64,000 bases of DNA from Fagopyrum homotropicum. Lineage: Eukaryota; Streptophyta; Magnoliopsida; Caryophyllales; Polygonaceae. Position 1 is the stretch's first letter. Every line of letters begins with the position of its first letter. The DNA lies in contig BSWB01000002.1 in the NCBI GenBank assembly GCA_033239125.1, positions 90,330,560-90,394,559 on the forward strand, written 5' to 3'. Positions 1 through 10,459 of this stretch are shown here, one piece after another. The position numbers and the translations under genes are program-made. The notes under the pieces were generated by a model. The model did no database searches. It was not told the origin of the DNA and saw only the letters and a program-made list of their open reading frames with translations.

Positions 1-234
1 GAGTTGGTCTTAGTCTCTTCAGGACAGGTCACCGCAGGGGCGCCAAGGGGTGGTGCAAGGGCGGTGACACACTTCATGGCCGGTGCTGGTGAAGGCGCAG
101 GGAGCGCTCCGGTGTAAGGCGTCACCTGCAGGGGCGGTGGCAAGGCTCCGCTGGGGCGGTGAGGCAACAGAAGCTTTGCTTCGTGATCAATCTTCACTCC
201 TAAGTGCTTATAACTCCTTCCTTAGCTTCTTTTA
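1..234 (-). repeat. AthN 3' LTR fragment (window edge)
   Basis: This stretch matches 4084-4317, and its bases 84-234 also match 6054-6205, both LTR sequence. It carries several copies of a GC-rich motif (CCGCAGGGGCGG-like). The first ~104 bp expected at the U3 end of the LTR (compare 6206-6309) are missing at the join to the coding region at about 234. Confidence 0.75.
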
Positions 235-2734
235 CTACCTTAACCAACTTGTCTTCTTGACCGGTAGTCAACTTGTTGGAGATGATCACCGGCAAGGTAT
301 TGTGTTTTCCAAGGAAAACGTACTTGAGGTGTGACGGAAGGTCCTTCAATTCTATTTCCGGTGCCTGCACTATAGACGGAACAAGCTTCTCGCTTGGTGT
401 TAGTAAAGTGGGCCCAATGGCGAAATTGGAGATAGGTAGCCTTTTATACCCATCTAATTGGGCTAGGACTTCCTTCATGCTGGGTGTTAATACATAATCT
501 CATTTGAAACCATCAATGTTATGCTCAATCACATTTCTCAATTCATCAACGTCAAAGTTATCAAAAACATCTTGCATAAAAGGTTCAATAATGTCAATAT
601 TAGTTAAAGAATGATCATCACTAGGAAATCTCATTGCATCATAGATGTCAAATTCTACTACTTCTCCATCAAACTCCATGGTCAATTTACCACTAACATA
701 ATCAATTTTAGTCCTAGTAGTTTTCTGAAATGGCTTACCTAATAGAATGAGTGCAGCATGTGAATCATTTTCCGTATCCATTACAAAGAAATCAGCAGAA
801 AATATTAGATTGTCTACCATTACTAACACATCTTCAATTATCCCTTTCGGGTACACATTAGATCTATCAGCAAGTTGTACTACAATCCTAGTTTCCATTA
901 ATGGCCCAAGGCCAAGTGATTTGTAAATTGAATATGGTAAAACATTGATAGAAGCACCGAGATCAAGCATTGCTTTGTCAAAGCGGGTTTCCCCAATAAC
1001 ACAAGGAATTCTTACCATGCCCGGATCGCTGCACTTCTTGGGCATTCTCTGTTGGAAAACTGCCGACACATGCTCACTTAGTTGCACTTTCTGTTTCTCC
1101 TTTAGGTTCTGATTCCTATTGATAGTGCAAAGTTCCTTCAAAAAACGAGCATACTTAGGAATACTTTTCACCAAGTTAAGGAGGGGAATGCTTACCTCGC
1201 ATTTGGAGAAAGTCTCGAAAAGCTCCTTGTCCTTAATGATTCTTCTCTTCAAAGCCTTAGGAAAAGGAGCTGATGGCTTCTCAGAGTACAATGGCGGAAA
1301 GTTAGGCCGGACGTAAGTATCCCTTTCAGCAGAACCTTCTGTTGTGATTCCCACAGGGGCGTCAGCTTGTAAGCGCAGGGGCGGCTCAGGGGTTGTCACC
1401 GCAGGGGCGGGAACATCCAGCCGCAGGGGCGTCGTCTACTTTGTGTTAGGTGCAATTGCAGCCGCAGGGGCGGCTGTGGATGCGGTAAAATCGACAGAAG
1501 GTTTGCTTTGTGATTCTTTTGCTGGTTTTTATTGGATCTGCTTCCCACTCCTTAATGTTAGGGCACTAACATTCTCCTTGGGGTTTATAAATGTCTCGGA
1601 AGGCAATCCTCCGGAAAGTCTTGATTAGGTCCTTGAAATGGCTTCCGCCATTTGACTAACCTGTTGTTCAAGGTTCTTGATGCTAGATTTTGTTGTTTGG
1701 ACATGAGTAGCAGAGTGTTTAGTCAAAACCTGCAACAAATTTTCAGTTGAGTGATACTTACCTTGACGGGGCTGCTGTTGTTGGTTTTGATGATCCCTCC
1801 AACGAAATTTCTGTTGGTCGCGCCAGTTTGGCATGAAATTCTGTGCATAGGGATAGTTCCTAGGCCTTTGCTGCTGTGGTTGTCTATAACCCATTGCGTT
1901 CACCTCAGCATCGTCATCCTAGACTTGTGGACACATGTCCGTTGGATGATATGGGTCAACACAAACTCCACAAGCTTTGAGCTGCTGTGGGGTTCCCATA
2001 AGTGTTAGTCTCTTCACCATTTCCTTCAACTCCGCGAGCTCGGTGGAAATCTCGCTCTTCCCGGAACTCACAGCATGAACTCCTTTCTTAGCCGGAGTCC
2101 TTCCAAAGTTCCGAGTACCTTCCGCTAGTTCCTGTATCTTTTCCAAAGCAAGGTCAGGAGTAGAGTTAAGAATATTACCTCCGCAAGCCGCATCAACGAT
2201 CCTCCTTCCATTGTCTAGCAAGCCATTGTACAAGTACAAGACTAGATCTTGCGTTGAATATCCGTGAAAAGGACAGCTGGATCGGAGGCGTGCAAACCTC
2301 TCGAAGTACTCGTAGAGAGTTTCATTCGCCTCTTGCTTGATGTTGCTTATAGCTTTCTTCAAGCTATTGGCCTTTTTGGCTGGAAAGTATTTCTCCAAAA
2401 ACGCCTTGTGAAGGTTCTCCCAAGTGTCGATACTCCCAGATGGAAGGTGGTAATACCAATCATCCGCGGAATCTTTGAGTGTGAAGCCGAATGCCCTCAT
2501 CTTGATTTGTTCTTCGGTAATGTTGGCCGGCTTCATGCTCATACACACGGTATGGAACTTCCCAAGGTGCTTGATGGGGTCCTCACCACATAGCCCATGG
2601 AAGGATGGAAGCCAGTGAATGAGGCCCGGCTTGAGTTCAAAGTTGACTCCTTCCCCTAATGCCGGTATAGTGACCGCAAGAGGGTTTTGAGCCAAGGTGG
2701 GCTGCGTAAGTTGACGAAGAGTACGGTCAGGCAT
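235..2734 (-). pseudogene. AthN gag-protease pseudogene
   Basis: One reading frame runs from the ATG at 2734 to the LTR join, broken by in-frame stops near 1919-1921, around 1622 and 1480-1400, and near 497-499. Residues 1-270 form a retrotransposon gag domain (WYYHLPSGSI, KYFPAKK and related motifs seen). A Q/P/R-rich region follows (1625-1903), then an LRSG-containing linker, and an aspartic protease (500-1399) with DLGAS at the active site. The last part (200-478) is the stretch that normally precedes RT, ending at KEAKE, where RT should begin but LTR sequence takes over. Between gag and protease lies a P/A-rich linker encoded by the GC-rich motif (1340-1480). Gag would form the particle and the protease would cleave the polyprotein; the stops make this copy inactive. 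Confidence 0.8.
1345..1475. repeat. GC-rich motif cluster in the AthN coding linker
   Basis: Five copies of GCAGGGGCG(G) or a close variant lie at about 1353, 1376, 1401, 1424 and 1461. On the element's sense strand they encode a P/A-rich linker between gag and protease. The same motif is dense in the AthN LTR (3815-4255). Confidence 0.8.
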
Positions 2735-2888
2735 CTCTTGTTGAAGTTGTTGTTGTCTTCGTTGTCGGATGTGCGTCCTCTCGATTTTTGGATCAAAAGA
2801 AGCAAACCCGAAATTAGTAGCACGGGTTTGAACTATAAAAATGGTTCAAACCAATAATCAATAATAACAATAAAATACTAAAATTCCA

Positions 2889-2902
2889 CGGCAACGGCGC
2901 CA
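2889..2902 (-). promoter_or_regulatory. AthN primer binding site, tRNA-Asp type
   Basis: On the minus strand this reads TGGCGCCGTTGCCG, complementary to the 3' end of plant tRNA-Asp including CCA. It starts 5 bp inside the LTR boundary at 2908 and lies upstream of gag, as expected for minus-strand DNA priming. This primer choice supports Athila. Confidence 0.85.
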
Positions 2903-3714
2903 AAATTTGACCGACGGTATTTCTATGGTCGTTTTATACCCAATAAAAAGTAAATCCCGACTTAGCATTAAAAACATGTATAGTGATTAAGTAAGGGTCG
3001 AACCCAAGAGAGTTAAGGTATTTTAGATGCAATTATTGATTATAGTAACTAGTAACAAAAGGGAGGGGGGTTTTGGTTGAATTAATGCGCACAAAAACTT
3101 ATGAAAACGATTAAATGCGACAAGTAAGACAATGATGGATGAATCTACACTAGGTTGATCCTAAGCATGCAATTGCTACTTTGGGAGTTCCTTTTGTAAG
3201 TTTTCAAGTAATCTCCCGTCTCGATCATATATATGTGTTTAGCCAACCGGCATCAACACAACTTAACAGGTTCGTGTTTCGTAAACCTACAAGAACAAAT
3301 AACATGTTAGCTTTCAAACAAAGACTAAGGGATACAAAGAGAAGATTAAAACCATTAAACTTATCTTTATATTTATGTTCCTTTTCTTTAAGTAATTACA
3401 ACTCATTGCTACTAGATTAAAGACCCGAACCCGTAACCTATTAATCCTAGTTGTTTGCATGCACTTTAGAACCCAAGGTGATCAATCTCAAGCAATAGTA
3501 AACATGCAATTAGACAATGGAGATCAAGGAAACACAAAGTATTACTGAATGAAAACTTATATTAAAAAGAACTTACAACCAAAGTAACAACGCAGCTTGA
3601 AACCAACCCAATGTAGCAAGTGAGTTAGCAACTTATCACAAAGGTAACAAGACAATCTAAGTGGATAATTTATTGGATAACAAGATTCTCTCCTTCTAGA
3701 AATCAACCAAGGAC

Positions 3715-3722
3715 TATTTATA
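3715..3722 (-). promoter_or_regulatory. Candidate TATA box of AthN LTR
   Basis: The minus strand reads TATAAATA within GTATAAATAG, inside the LTR and upstream of the PBS in the element's sense. Assigned on motif and position only. Confidence 0.5.
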
Positions 3723-3814
3723 CTACAAAAGACACTAAATAGGAGTAATTGGCTGGCCTAAAACAACCACCTTTAATGCCATAAAGGTGGTGTAAACAGC
3801 CGGAGTAAAGCTTC

Positions 3815-4255
3815 TGGCGTTAAACCGCAGGGGCGGCCTTCAGGTCCGCAGGGGCGGTGAAGGCAAAAACGCTTGATCTTCTTCATGGCCGCAAGGGCGG
3901 CTGGATAATTCCGCTGGGGCGGATCTTCAATGCTCTTTAAATGTCTGACCCTTCGATTTCCTGACGTTTCTGATGCCAAGCAGCCGGGGCGTCCCTATGT
4001 CAACGCAGGGGCGGTGACACAGCATCTTCGTCTTCCAGCTCCCAGGTTGAGGCGCAGGCAGGGGCGCAGTGGGAGGCGCAGGGGAGTTGGTCTTAGTCTC
4101 TTCAGGACAGGTCACCGCAGGGGCGCCAAGGGGTGGCGCAAGGGCGGTGACACACTTCATGGCCGGTGCTGGTGAAGGCGCAAGGAGCGCTCCGGTGTAA
4201 GGCGTCACCTGCAGGGGCGGTGGCAAGGCTCCGCTGGGGCGGTGAGGCAACAGAA
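3815..4255. repeat. GC-rich interspersed motif array in AthN LTR
   Basis: At least nine copies of CCGCAGGGGCGG or one- to two-base variants (CCGCTGGGGCGG, CGCAAGGGCGG) lie at irregular spacing in an otherwise A+T-rich LTR. The core GGGGCGG equals a GC-box. Copies also occur at 30-165, 5430-5560 and 6095-6135. Confidence 0.8.
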
Positions 4256-4317
4256 GCTTTGCTTCGTGATCAATCTTCACTCCTAAGTGCTTATAACTCC
4301 TTCCTTAGCTTCTTTTA

Positions 4318-5597
4318 CTACCTTAACCAACTTGTCTTCTTGACCGGTAGTCAACTTGTTGGAGATGATCACCGGCAAGGTATTGTGTTTTCCAAGGAAA
4401 ACGTACTTGAGGTGTGACGGAAGGTCCTTCAATTCTATTTCCGGTGCCTGCACTATAGACGGAACAAGCTTCTCGCTTGGTGTTAGTAAAGTGGGCCCAA
4501 TGGCGAAATTGGAGATAGGTAGCCTTTTATGCCCATCTAATTGGGCTAGGACTTCTTTCATGCTGGGTGTTAATACATAATCTCATTTGAAACCATCAAT
4601 GTCATGCTCAATCACATTTCTCAATTCATCAACGTCAAAGTTATCAAAAACATCTTGCACAAAAGGTTCAATAATGTCAATATTAGTTAAAGAATGATCA
4701 TCACTAGGAAATCTCATTGCATCATAGATGTCAAATTCTACTACTTCTCCATCAAACTCCATGGTCAATTTACCACTAACACAATCAATTTTAGTCCTAG
4801 CAGTTTTTTGAAATGGCTTACCTAATAGAATGAGTGCAGCATGTGAATCATTTTCCGTATCCATTACAAAGAAATCAGCAGGAAATATTAGATTGTCTAC
4901 CATTACTAACACATCTTCAATTATCCCTTTCGGGTACACATTAGATCTATCAGCAAGTTGTACTACAATCCTAGTTTCCATTAATGGCCCAAGGCCAAGT
5001 GATTTGTAAATTGAATATGGTAAAACATTGATAGAAGCACCGAGATCAAGCATTGCTTTGTCAAAGCGGGTTTCCCCAATAACACAAGGAATTCTTACCA
5101 TGCCCTGATCGCTGCACTTCTTGGGCATTCTCTGTTGGAAAACTGCCGACAGATGCTCACTTAGTTGCACTTTCTGTTTCTCCTTTAGGTTCTGATTCCT
5201 CTTGATAGTGCAAAGTTCCTTCAAAAAAACGAGCATACTTAGGAATACTTTTCACCAAGTTAAGGAGGGGAATGCTTACCTCGCATTTGGAGAAAGTCTC
5301 GAAAAGCTCCTTGTCCTTAATGATTCTTCTCTTCAAAGCCTTAGGAAAAGGAGCTGATGGCTTCTCAGAGTACAATGGCGGAAAGTTAGGCCGGACGTAA
5401 GTATCCCTTTCAGCAGAACCTTCTGTTGTGATTCCCACAGGGGCGTCAGCTTGTAAGCGCAGGGGCGGCTCAGGGGTTGTCACCGCAGGGGCGGGAACAT
5501 CCAGCCGCAGGGGCGTCGTCTGCTCTGTGCTAGGCGCAATTGCAGCCGCAGGGGCGGCTGTGGGTGCGGTAAAATCGACAGAAGGTTTGCTTTGTGA
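4318..5597 (-). pseudogene. AthN second protease-region copy (gag deleted)
   Basis: This is a near-identical copy of 235-1513, with the protease (DLGAS) and the pre-RT segment. It differs by a one-base A-run expansion at about 5222 that shifts the frame, a few substitutions, and the same stop before the pre-RT piece. The gag half is absent: at 5594-5597 the sequence switches to LTR (equivalent to 3132) with TGAT shared at the join. It is a product of tandem duplication followed by deletion. Confidence 0.8.
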
Positions 5598-6309
5598 TGG
5601 ATGAATCTACACTAGGTTGATCCTAAGCATGCAATTGCTACTTTGGGAGTTCCTTTTGTAAGTTTTCAAGTAATCTCCCGTCTCGATCATATATATGTGT
5701 TTAGCCAACCGGCATCAACACAACTTAACAGGTTAGTGTTTCGTAAACCTACAAGAACAAATAACATGTTAGCTTTCAAACAAAGACTAAGGGATACAAA
5801 GAGAAGATTAAAACCATTAAACTTATCTTTATATTTATGTTCCTTTTCTTTAAGTAATTACAACTCATTGCTACTAGATTAAAGACCCGAACCCGTAACC
5901 TATTAATCCTAGTTGTTTGCATGCACTTTAGAACCCAAGGTGATCAATCTCAAGCAATAGTAAACATGCAATTAGACAATGGAGATCAAGGAAACACAAA
6001 GTATTACTGAATGAAAACTTATATTAAAAAGAACTTACAACCAAAGTAACAACGCGCTGGTGAAGGCGCAGGGAGCGCTCCGGTGTAAGGCGTCACCCGC
6101 AAGGGCGGTGGCAAGGCTCCGCTGGGGCGGTGAGGAAACAGAAGCTTTGCTTCGTGATCAATCTTCACTCCTAAGTGCTTATAACTCCTTCCTTAGCTTC
6201 TTTTAGTCTTCTTCTTCTAAACCAAGGAGTTAGTAGCATAAACCGACACAAATGCAATAAAAAAGACTCTAAAAACTATCCTAAATGATAGTGATTCCAT
6301 CACCTATCA
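5594..6309 (-). repeat. AthN outer LTR, internally deleted
   Basis: It is made of a copy of 3132-3594 (5594-6053), a copy of 4167-4317 (6054-6205) and the otherwise missing LTR end (6206-6309), which reads TGATAGGTGATGG on the minus strand. The middle (equivalent of 3595-4166) and the PBS side are deleted. The terminal CACCTATCA gives the right-hand insertion boundary. Confidence 0.75.
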
Positions 6310-6895
6310 GGGTAGATACTCACATTGAAACTCAAGTTTAGAAGCTAACAAGGCCGTAGGAGTCTGATTTGTGGGCATGACCAAGAGAGTACTAGGCTGT
6401 TGGCTAGGGATCGTGTCTATGGCAGGTTCTTGGTACCTCGATGACTTGCCCCCCTTCTTAGCTTGTCCTTGCTCTTGTTCACTCACCTTCTTCTTCTCAA
6501 ATGCCTCTGCAATCTATATGGGAGTCATAGGTTTTAGAGTAATGGGTTTTTCATTAAAAGTAAATGAATACCTATTAGTAAAACCATCATGCATAACTCT
6601 CCTATCATATTGCCAAGAACGGCCTAATAGCACATGACAAGCTTGTATAGGCACAACATCACATAAAACAGTATCCTCATAGTGTCCTAGAGTGAAAGTG
6701 ATCTTAGCTTGCCTATTAACCTTCAATTCACCATAATCATTAATCCAATGCAGCTTATATGGTCTAGGGTGACAAAATGTAGGAATCTGCAACTTAGAGA
6801 TCAATTCAGTACTAGCTATGTTGCAACAACTTCCTCCATCAATGATAACATTACACACCTTTCCCTTAACCAAACCCCTAGTATGAAACAAGTTC
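6310..6895 (-). pseudogene. E2 protease fragment
   Basis: The frame at 6514-6891 encodes a retropepsin-like domain with VIIDGGSCCNIAST at the active site and the HVLLGRSWQYDRR motif near its C-terminus. A stop at about 6511 and truncation by AthN at 6310 end it. At its other side the reading is cut by E1 exactly at LFHTR, which resumes as the linker at 9838. CRM-type proteases use DGGS where many retropepsins have DSG/DTG. Confidence 0.8.
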
Positions 6896-7731
6896 TGATA
6901 CGGGGATTAGCCGCGAAGAACGGATCTAGACGAGCAACCTGTTTTCGGGAATAGAAGCAAACGAAATTCAGCAAACAAGAATGAATGAAAACGTGCAAAA
7001 CAAAGAGGGGGGGGGAACAAAAATATGAAGGAAGAACCGAAAGGAACAAAACGATAGAACCCTTGGATTCGATTATCCAAGAACAAAACTGATGACGATT
7101 CGACCCCGCTTCTTACAACTTCACACAATCGATCTAGAGTTATCGAAGGTACGAAGAGGTTGCTTCGATTTGACTTGTAGCACCAACCCGAAGGAGATTG
7201 ACACACACAAGAACGAGAAAGCTATGCTAACACCACAATTCTCACGAGACAATAGGCTGAAATCAAAAGGGTTCGATTTTGGCACTTAGGCAATCTGTTT
7301 AACGTAATGTGCCTACAAAAAGAAGAGAGAAAGGTTTATATACAACCTAGACCTTCTCTCCTAAAAATAGAAAAGAAATAAAAACAATAATTACAATTTA
7401 GAGTGTTTTTAAATAAAACCATAAAATAGACTAATTCTAGGCTTTATTTAACACCCTCTAACTAGCTTCTCATGCCAGCCTTTACGCCAGCCTTCATCCA
7501 TGCACATGCACACGTGAGCCTTCATCTAATGATCCATTCAACTTCTTCTTGGCTGGTCCAATGTGGCTAAGCATCATAACGGGCCTTGGACTCATTGGAG
7601 GTGAGCTTGGGTGAGCTTCTTGAACCATGGCTAGGAAGATAGCATCTCTCTCCGCTTGGCGTTTGGCTTGAGCTCGTGTTAGGGCTCCTTGTGGTGTTGA
7701 AGATAGAGCTAGCTCGGATGACCCTTCATCA
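6896..7731 (-). repeat. E1 3' LTR
   Basis: Plus-strand start TGATACGGGGATTAG and end CTTCATCA. It includes a minus-strand TATA box (7335-7342) and the LTR-encoded end of pol (EGSSELALSSTPQG... in minus-strand sense). Confidence 0.9.
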
Positions 7732-7855
7732 TTCTCCTCTTCTTTAAAAGAATTCGACCTCGAATTTCCTTGATCATCACTAAGGGGTGGAAAAGGGCTT
7801 AGATCCCTCACATTGAACGTGGGATCACAAGCATAGTCGTCCGGCAAGTCTAGCC
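7494..7855 (-). pseudogene. E1 pol C-terminus reading into the LTR
   Basis: About 117 codons encode the end of the CRM-type polyprotein (DPTFNVRDLSPFPPL) and continue in frame across the LTR border at 7731 into the LTR-encoded tail (QGALTRAQAKRQ). At about 7855-7885 the sequence jumps directly to the linker after protease, showing an internal deletion of RT, RNase H and most of integrase. Confidence 0.8.
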
Positions 7856-7865
7856 ATAGGCATTG

Positions 7866-9080
7866 TCACCAGCCTTGGGTCGACGCCTTGCTCCCCTTCT
7901 TAGCTGGTCCCTGCTCTTGCTCACTTGCCTTCTTCTTCTCAAATGCCTCCGCAATCTGCAAGGGAGTCATAGGCTTAAGAGTCACGGTTTTACCATTGAA
8001 TTCAAAAGAATATCTATTTGTAAAACCATCATGCATAACTCTCCTATCATATTGCCAAGGGCGGCCTAACAACACATGACTAGCTTGCATAGGCACAACA
8101 TCACATATAACCGTATCTTCATAATGTGCTAAAGTAAAAGTGATCTTAGCTTGCCTATAAACCTTTAACTCACCACATTCATTCATCCAATGCAGCTTAT
8201 ATGGCCTAGGGTGATAAAATGTAGGAATTTGCAACTTAGATATCATTTCGGTGCTAGCAATATTGCAACAACTTCCTCCATCAATAATAACATTACAAAC
8301 CTTTCCTTTAACCGAGCATCTAGTGTGAAACAAGTTTTCTCTTTGGTTATCTTCACAAGGAGCAGGTTGTACACTTAAAGTCCTCCTAGCTATCAAAGAA
8401 TTATCATGCTCAAGACTTTTATCACAAATCATGGAAGTGTTAGCTAGGAATGAGCTAGGATGATCAAATAAAACTCTCTTAGCTAATAAACAATCTCCTT
8501 GCTCATATTCAATCCCATCATCATCCAAATCATCGTGATCATGCATATTAAGCTCAAAATCATCATTATCATGTTCATGCTGAGATTCGGACTCATATTG
8601 CCCTAAATGGTTAACTAGCAAAGTTCTTTTGTTAGGATAATCCTTCATCATGTGCCCTCTTCCTTGGCACTTAAAACATACAATATCCATAGCTCTAGAT
8701 GAAGGGTTAGAAGTACTCCCTTGAGTGCCTTTAGGTAGTGTAGGCTTGGGCTTGGTAGGGGCTGCATAAGGAGCCTTGCGTGGGCCTCCTTGCTCCGGGG
8801 CTAGCTTCTCCTTGTTTGGCACCTCCCGGCTGTAATTCCCTTGTTGGCGACCTCCTTGGCTCCTCCATGAGCTAGGCGTGCCATAGGCAGCCTTACCTCC
8901 TTGACTTCTTGCCTTTATTTTCCTTTCTACTTTGATTGCTAGGTGGAGCAATTCTGTCATAGAGCTATAGGGAAAAAGATCTATCTCGTTAGAAAAACTT
9001 GAATTGAGAATACGAAGATACCTAGCCATTGTAGTCTCTTCATCCTCTCGCACATTAGTCATTACCATGGCCATTTGCAT
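7866..9080 (-). CDS. E1 gag C-terminus, zinc knuckle and protease (404 codons, open)
   Basis: The frame is open but both ends are artificial: the gag N-terminus is deleted upstream and RT downstream. It shows the gag capsid end (residues 1-60), a basic linker, a zinc knuckle near residue 140 (CFKCQGRGHMMKDY, last cysteine changed to Y), an acidic D/E/H-rich linker, and a retropepsin-like domain from about residue 245 with IIDGGSC at the active site. In an intact element this would be the middle of gag-pol. The residual product could not direct transposition by itself. Confidence 0.8.
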   Translation of the reverse strand: MQMAMVMTNVREDEETTMARYLRILNSSFSNEIDLFPYSSMTELLHLAIKVERKIKARSQGGKAAYGTPSSWRSQGGRQQGNYSREVPNKEKLAPEQGGPRKAPYAAPTKPKPTLPKGTQGSTSNPSSRAMDIVCFKCQGRGHMMKDYPNKRTLLVNHLGQYESESQHEHDNDDFELNMHDHDDLDDDGIEYEQGDCLLAKRVLFDHPSSFLANTSMICDKSLEHDNSLIARRTLSVQPAPCEDNQRENLFHTRCSVKGKVCNVIIDGGSCCNIASTEMISKLQIPTFYHPRPYKLHWMNECGELKVYRQAKITFTLAHYEDTVICDVVPMQASHVLLGRPWQYDRRVMHDGFTNRYSFEFNGKTVTLKPMTPLQIAEAFEKKKASEQEQGPAKKGSKASTQGW

Positions 9081-9122
9081 GGCATTATAGTCTTTACCAT
9101 GGCCATTTGCATGGCATTATAG
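9063..9122. repeat. 32-bp tandem duplication at the E1 deletion edge
   Basis: The segment containing CATGGCCATTTGCATGG occurs twice, offset by 32 bp, right where E1 gag is cut and joined to LTR sequence. It is present once in the other copies, so it belongs to the local rearrangement. Confidence 0.85.
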
Positions 9123-9131
9123 GAGCACATT

Positions 9132-9837
9132 AGGAAGAAAGAACCGAAAGGAACAAAACGATAGAACCCTTGGATTCGATTATCCAATAACCAAACCGAT
9201 GACGATTCGACCCCACTTCTTACAACTTCACACAATCCATCTAGAGTTATCGAAGGCACGAAGAGGTTGCTTCGATTCGACTTGTAGCACCAACCCGAAG
9301 GAGATTGACACACACAAGAACGAGAAAGCTATGCTAACACCACAATTCTCACGAGACAATAGGCTGAACTCAAAAGGGTTCGATTTTGGCACTTAGGCAA
9401 TCTGTTTAACGTAATCTGCCTACAAAAAAAAAGAGAAAGGTTTATATACAACCTAGACCTTCTCTCCTAAAAATAGAAAAGAAATAAAAACAATAATTAC
9501 AATTTAGAGTGTTTTTAAATAAAACCATAAAATAGACTAATTCTAGGCTTTATTTAACACCCTCTAACTAGCTTCTCATGCCAGCCTTTACGCTAGCCTT
9601 CATCCATGCACATGCACAAGTGAGCCTTCATCTTATGCTCCATTCAACTTCTTCTTGGTTGGTCCAATGTGGCTAAGCATCATGACGGGCCTTGGACTCA
9701 TTGGAGGTGAGCTTGGGTGAGCTTCTTGAACCATGGCTAGGAAGATAGCATCCCTCTCCGCTTGGCGTTTGGCTTGAGCTCGTGTTAGGGCTCCTTGTGG
9801 TGTTGAAGATGGAGCTAGCTCAGATGACCCTTCATCA
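9132..9837 (-). repeat. E1 5' LTR remnant
   Basis: It lacks about the first 135 bp (plus-strand left, the PBS side) relative to 6896-7731 but ends correctly at CTTCATCA followed by the TSD AGTTC. Confidence 0.9.
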
Positions 9838-10459
9838 AGTTCTCTCTTTGGTTATCTTCACAAAGGGCAGGTTGTGCAGTCAAAGTTCTCCTAGCTATCA
9901 AGGAATTATCATGCTCAAGATTTCCATCACAAACCATGTTATTAGGATCATTTCCTACGTTTTCAAGCTCATTAGGTCCATTTAGAGAATCTAGATCACA
10001 AAACATGTAGTTATTAGCTTGAAATGAGCTAGGATGGTCGAATAACACTCTTTTAGCTAGTAAACAATCCCCCTGCTCATATTCAATCCCATCGTCATCC
10101 AAATCATCATGATCATGCATATTAGGCTCAAAATCATCATTATCATGTTCATGCTCAGATTCGGACTCAAATTGCCCTAAATGGTTGATTAACAATGTTT
10201 TCTTGAAAGGATAGTCTTTCATCATGTGTCCTCTACCTTGACACTTAAAACACACTATATCCCTAGCTCTAGATGAAGGGTTAGAAGTACTCCCTTGTGT
10301 TCCCTTAGGAAAGGTAGCCGTGGGCTTAGGAGGGGGCTGTAGAAGGTGCTTTACGCTGTTCTCCTTGTTCCGGGGCTGTTTTCTCCTTATTATGCACTTC
10401 CCTGTTATAACTACCTTGTTGGCGGTTCCCTTAGTTATTCCAAGAGCTGGAGACACCAT
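9838..10459 (-). pseudogene. E2 gag C-terminus, zinc knuckle and acidic linker
   Basis: The frame encodes a basic segment, the knuckle CFKCQGRGHMMKDY (fourth position Y instead of C) and the acidic linker ending at NQREN, where E1 interrupts it. A frameshift around 10435-10459 separates it from gag. Compared with E1 the acidic linker carries an extra NGPNELENVGND segment, so E2 is a different subfamily. Confidence 0.8.

Larger units (their letters stand above)
2908..4317 (-). repeat. AthN central LTR (5' LTR of the gag-bearing unit)
   Basis: It starts on the plus strand at TGACCGACGG beside the PBS. The right side is joined at about 4317 to protease-region sequence instead of completing with the ~104 bp seen at 6206-6309. 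Bases 3132-3594 recur at 5594-6053. It has a minus-strand TATA box (3715-3722) and a dense GC-rich motif array (3815-4255). Short open frames here (for example 3181-3420, repeated at 5643-5882) have no recognisable domain and I treat them as noncoding. Confidence 0.75.
1..6309 (-). mobile_element. AthN: rearranged Athila-like Ty3/gypsy element lacking RT, RNase H and integrase
   Basis: On the minus strand the order is LTR piece (6309-5594), protease-region piece (5597-4318), LTR (4317-2908), PBS, gag and protease (2734-235), and LTR piece (234-1). Bases 1-1513 and 4084-5597 are near-identical direct copies. Lineage is inferred from the gag and the DLGAS protease typical of Athila and from the tRNA-Asp primer site. 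No RT, RNase H or integrase is present: coding sequence stops just after the protease and runs straight into LTR sequence at about 234 and again at about 4317. The right end CACCTATCA abuts E2 pol at 6310, so AthN inserted into E2 (candidate TSD GGGTA); its left end is outside the window. Confidence 0.8.
6896..9837 (-). mobile_element. E1: 2.9-kb internally deleted CRM-like element
   Basis: It is flanked by the 5-bp duplication AGTTC (6891-6895 and 9838-9842). In its own direction it has a 5' LTR remnant (9837-9132), gag C-terminus to protease (9080-7866), a short pol C-terminus and a 3' LTR (7731-6896). RT, RNase H and most of integrase are gone, as are the gag N-terminus, leader, PBS and the PBS-side end of the 5' LTR. 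Confidence 0.9.

Noticed and set aside
3181..3420. 79-codon frame repeated at 5643-5882 as a conserved small gene
   Set aside because: The repetition is explained by LTR duplication within AthN; no domain and antisense to the element.
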